12,275 bases of DNA from Smittium mucronatum. Taxonomy: Eukaryota; Kickxellomycota; Harpellomycetes; Harpellales; Legeriomycetaceae. The stretch lies in assembly GCA_001953115.1 (NCBI GenBank), contig LSSL01003883.1, positions 1 to 12,275 on the forward strand. The letters run 5' to 3'. Shown here piece after piece: positions 10,350-12,275 of the stretch (the first letter of the stretch is position 1; every line of letters begins with the position of its first letter). The notes beneath the pieces were generated by a model. It was not told the DNA's origin, did no database searches, and saw only the letters and a program-made list of their open reading frames with translations. Position numbers and translations under genes: made by a program.

Positions 10350-11985
10350 GAGCTAGATTCTTTTTTTTTCTATTTTTTATTGCATTCTTCTTAATTTCTA
10401 ATATTTTTTCTCAAATCTGATTCTTTTCTTTTTAATTACTGATTTTTTTTTATTTTCAGCCATCCCGTTTTTTTTTTTTTGCGCATAATTTATTTTAAAA
10501 CAAATAATAATGAATACAAACACTAACAAAAAGAGATAAGAAAAATTGAAATTCTTTGAATATTTTTCTTTACTCTACTCCACTGTTCTAGTGTCTCCGT
10601 ACCCATTGGACCAGCCTTTTCGCTTTTATCTTTTTGAAAAATTAAAATTTTCGATACATATCATAGAAAAATCACTTTTTTTTTGCAACTGCTGGTACTA
10701 AAAAAAAGATATAATATAACTCTTATTTTTAAGCAGTTATTCCTATTTCTGGAGAAATCTTTTATTCTTTCAAAAACTCTTATTAGACATGTATATAATT
10801 TATTTTTTTTGATTCTTGAGTCTTAAAAAACCTAATTTTTTTCAAACAAGATCCCTTTTCAGATTTTTGGCGCTTGATTTCTTTGAATTACGCGATTTTT
10901 AAATTCTTGGATAATTTTTTTCATAAAAGCAATTATGTCCAGTAGCATTTCCAATTAACAGGTGAAGTGACTGAAAACCTACTGGAAGTTTCACCTATGA
11001 GACTGATCACCGAATATTTGTCCAATTAAAACCTAATATTGAAAAATTAGCAAAAATATGCATTTTTTGCAAAAATAGTATTTTTTATAGGTTGGCGTTT
11101 TTTTAATTCAGAGGCTTAATGGGTTTAAAAATTAGGATAAATTTTCTGTATGTCTTCAGTCCTGAAACCAAAAATATATATGGGACATTCTTAATGAAGA
11201 GAGCATTTTGTTGCATATCACTTATACTTAATAATTAACTCATTACATTTATCCAATAAATTTGTAAAATTAATTTATGTATTTTCTATTGAACAAAGAA
11301 AAAAGGCGGTTTCATTTATTCTAATATCATAATTAGGAGTTTGAATGGCGTTTATTGCAACTTGATTTTTTTTAACATTAATTTTCACTTTATTTGGATA
11401 TAAAAATAATGTTTTGGAATTTTCACTGAAACAAGACGAACTAATAAATTCCCTCTTCATTAAGAATCATCCATCTAGTAAAAAATTGAAATTATGGATG
11501 TGATATACAAGTGGGTATGATTTTATTTTAGTGATTCTGAAATCAAAGTTAATAAGATTTGAATTATGAATGACTAATTAATAGATTAATAAATTAATTG
11601 TTACAAATAAAATCAAACATCAAAAATACATATTTACATTTTTTTTGCCAATGGAAATACTAAATTATAGTGAATCGAATAGATTTGAAACTAAAAAATT
11701 TCTGGATTTACTTATGGCTATTCATAAGAAAACGTCTACATAAATAGTACTAGTAAGGATTGGAAATAAATATCAAAAATCTGATAAAAGAGACGGTTTA
11801 GAACTTAAACATGAACGAATATAAGCCTCTATAGAAATTCGATAGAAATGAATTAAGGTAATGGGAATATACATTTTTTTTTTTTGTATCACGGAATTTT
11901 ATTGTAAGATAACGTCATTAAAAACTATACTAAAAAAAATTGAAAAAAAGAAAAAGTCGTATAGAAAAGACTATTATCCTAACTA
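10350..11985. other. RAD50 3' flank, AT-rich, no supportable gene
   Basis: The first few hundred bases after the TGA are T-rich and must hold the 3' UTR. No AATAAA lies near the stop, and the closest variant seen is AATAAT around 10504. A 13-nt T-run at 10468-10480 and a 12-nt T-run at 11874-11885 are present. The only open frames are short, low-complexity and without domain signature. A slightly GC-richer spot at 10938-11010 holds the interlaced inverted repeats listed separately. Confidence 0.55.
10938..10996. repeat. two interlaced inverted repeats (pseudoknot-like)
   Basis: Stem A pairs TCCAGTAG (10938-10945) with CTACTGGA (10979-10986), 8 perfect bp. Stem B pairs AGGTGAA (10960-10966) with TTCACCT (10990-10996), 7 perfect bp plus two possible G-U pairs inside. 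The arms alternate A-B-A'-B', so in RNA they would form an H-type pseudoknot or two alternative hairpins. CCAATTAA also occurs twice nearby, at 10951-10958 and 11022-11029. No gene context explains it. Confidence 0.4.
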
Positions 11986-12275
11986 CAATAAGCTCCTCTG
12001 CCGGACTACCGGCTGCGTACCTACGGGATAAGGGTTCAATCTACCAACCGAAAGACCCGCCCTGGCATTGCTTCAAGTAGGCTGGATGACTGAGGTTACG
12101 TGCAGTCATGAATTAAGCTCTTTGTCAATGAACAACAGTCCATTGAAGCCACTGAGCTCCTAGTCAGAGCCTACTTCTAACAGGATTAATAAAATTAGGC
12201 TCCTACCCAAACGTGGGTTTGATCGACATGGCTTTCCTACAAATAGCTGTTAGACGCTGAGATCCGTCTGACTGT
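11955..12275 (-). other. GC-rich hairpin island, possible structured RNA or mobile-element end (cut by the window)
   Basis: From about 11986 the DNA changes abruptly: 12001-12275 has 133 G/C in 275 bases, against 12 in 60 at 11881-11940. Perfect short stems follow one another: 12000-12013 (5 bp, loop 4), 12086-12109 (7 bp, loop 10), 12125-12146 (6 bp, loop 10), 12167-12202 (7 bp, loop 22), 12205-12218 (5 bp, loop 4) and 12252-12269 (5 bp, loop 8). Read on the minus strand, the block ends in T5, T7 and T8 runs (11955 down to 11932), which would suit RNA polymerase III termination. Frames on both strands are under about 45 codons. No rRNA, tRNA, SRP or RNase P signature was convincing. The strand is inferred only from the T-runs. 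A retroelement terminus or SINE is the main alternative. Confidence 0.35.

Noticed and set aside
11986..12275. The GC-rich block as RNase P RNA (a GGAAAGCC word near 12238 and CAGAGGAGCTTA near 11990 on the minus strand) or as a tRNA-derived element (GGTTCAATCTACC near 12034).
   Set aside because: The words only loosely resemble the conserved RNase P regions, and the B-box-like word breaks the consensus in its last bases without a matching T-stem or acceptor stem.

Overview
The window is AT-rich eukaryotic DNA, very likely from a fungus, and holds one recognisable gene. The gene is RAD50, the ATPase and coiled-coil subunit of the MRE11-RAD50 DNA double-strand-break repair complex. It lies on the + strand from 5141 to 10349 and is broken by 14 short GT-AG introns of 59-105 nt. 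The ATPase lobes resemble yeast RAD50 closely (for example the ELPPNSKGG and [12 protein letters not shown] segments), which points to a fungus. Intron richness, strong AT bias and CTG read as Leu at a conserved position (the LAHSL segment) suggest an early-diverging lineage rather than a CTG-clade yeast. The exact taxon cannot be fixed from this sequence.

Layout. Positions 1-5140 are AT-rich (homopolymer runs, a TTA microsatellite at the left edge) with no gene I can support. Within it are a canonical G-quadruplex motif (3897-3924), a bulged GC-rich hairpin (1801-1849), a less AT-rich patch with short protein-like open frames (about 4191-4740) and a strong hairpin inside that patch (4465-4506). 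Positions 5141-10349 are RAD50: the Walker A lobe, a first coiled-coil arm, the CPLC zinc hook, a second arm with a basic low-complexity insert, and the signature/Walker B/H-loop lobe. Positions 10350 to about 11985 are again AT-rich without a supported gene, apart from two interlaced inverted repeats at 10938-10996. From about 11986 to the right edge the base composition jumps from about 20% to about 48% GC. This block is packed with short hairpins and carries T-runs on its minus-strand 3' side. It may be a structured RNA gene or the end of a mobile element, cut by the window.

The RAD50 model was built by eye. Each splice junction was chosen to keep the reading frame and the family's conserved segments. 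All junctions are GT-AG, the phases agree across all 15 exons, and the product is 1386 residues, close to the roughly 1300 typical of the family. No second gene cooperates with it here.
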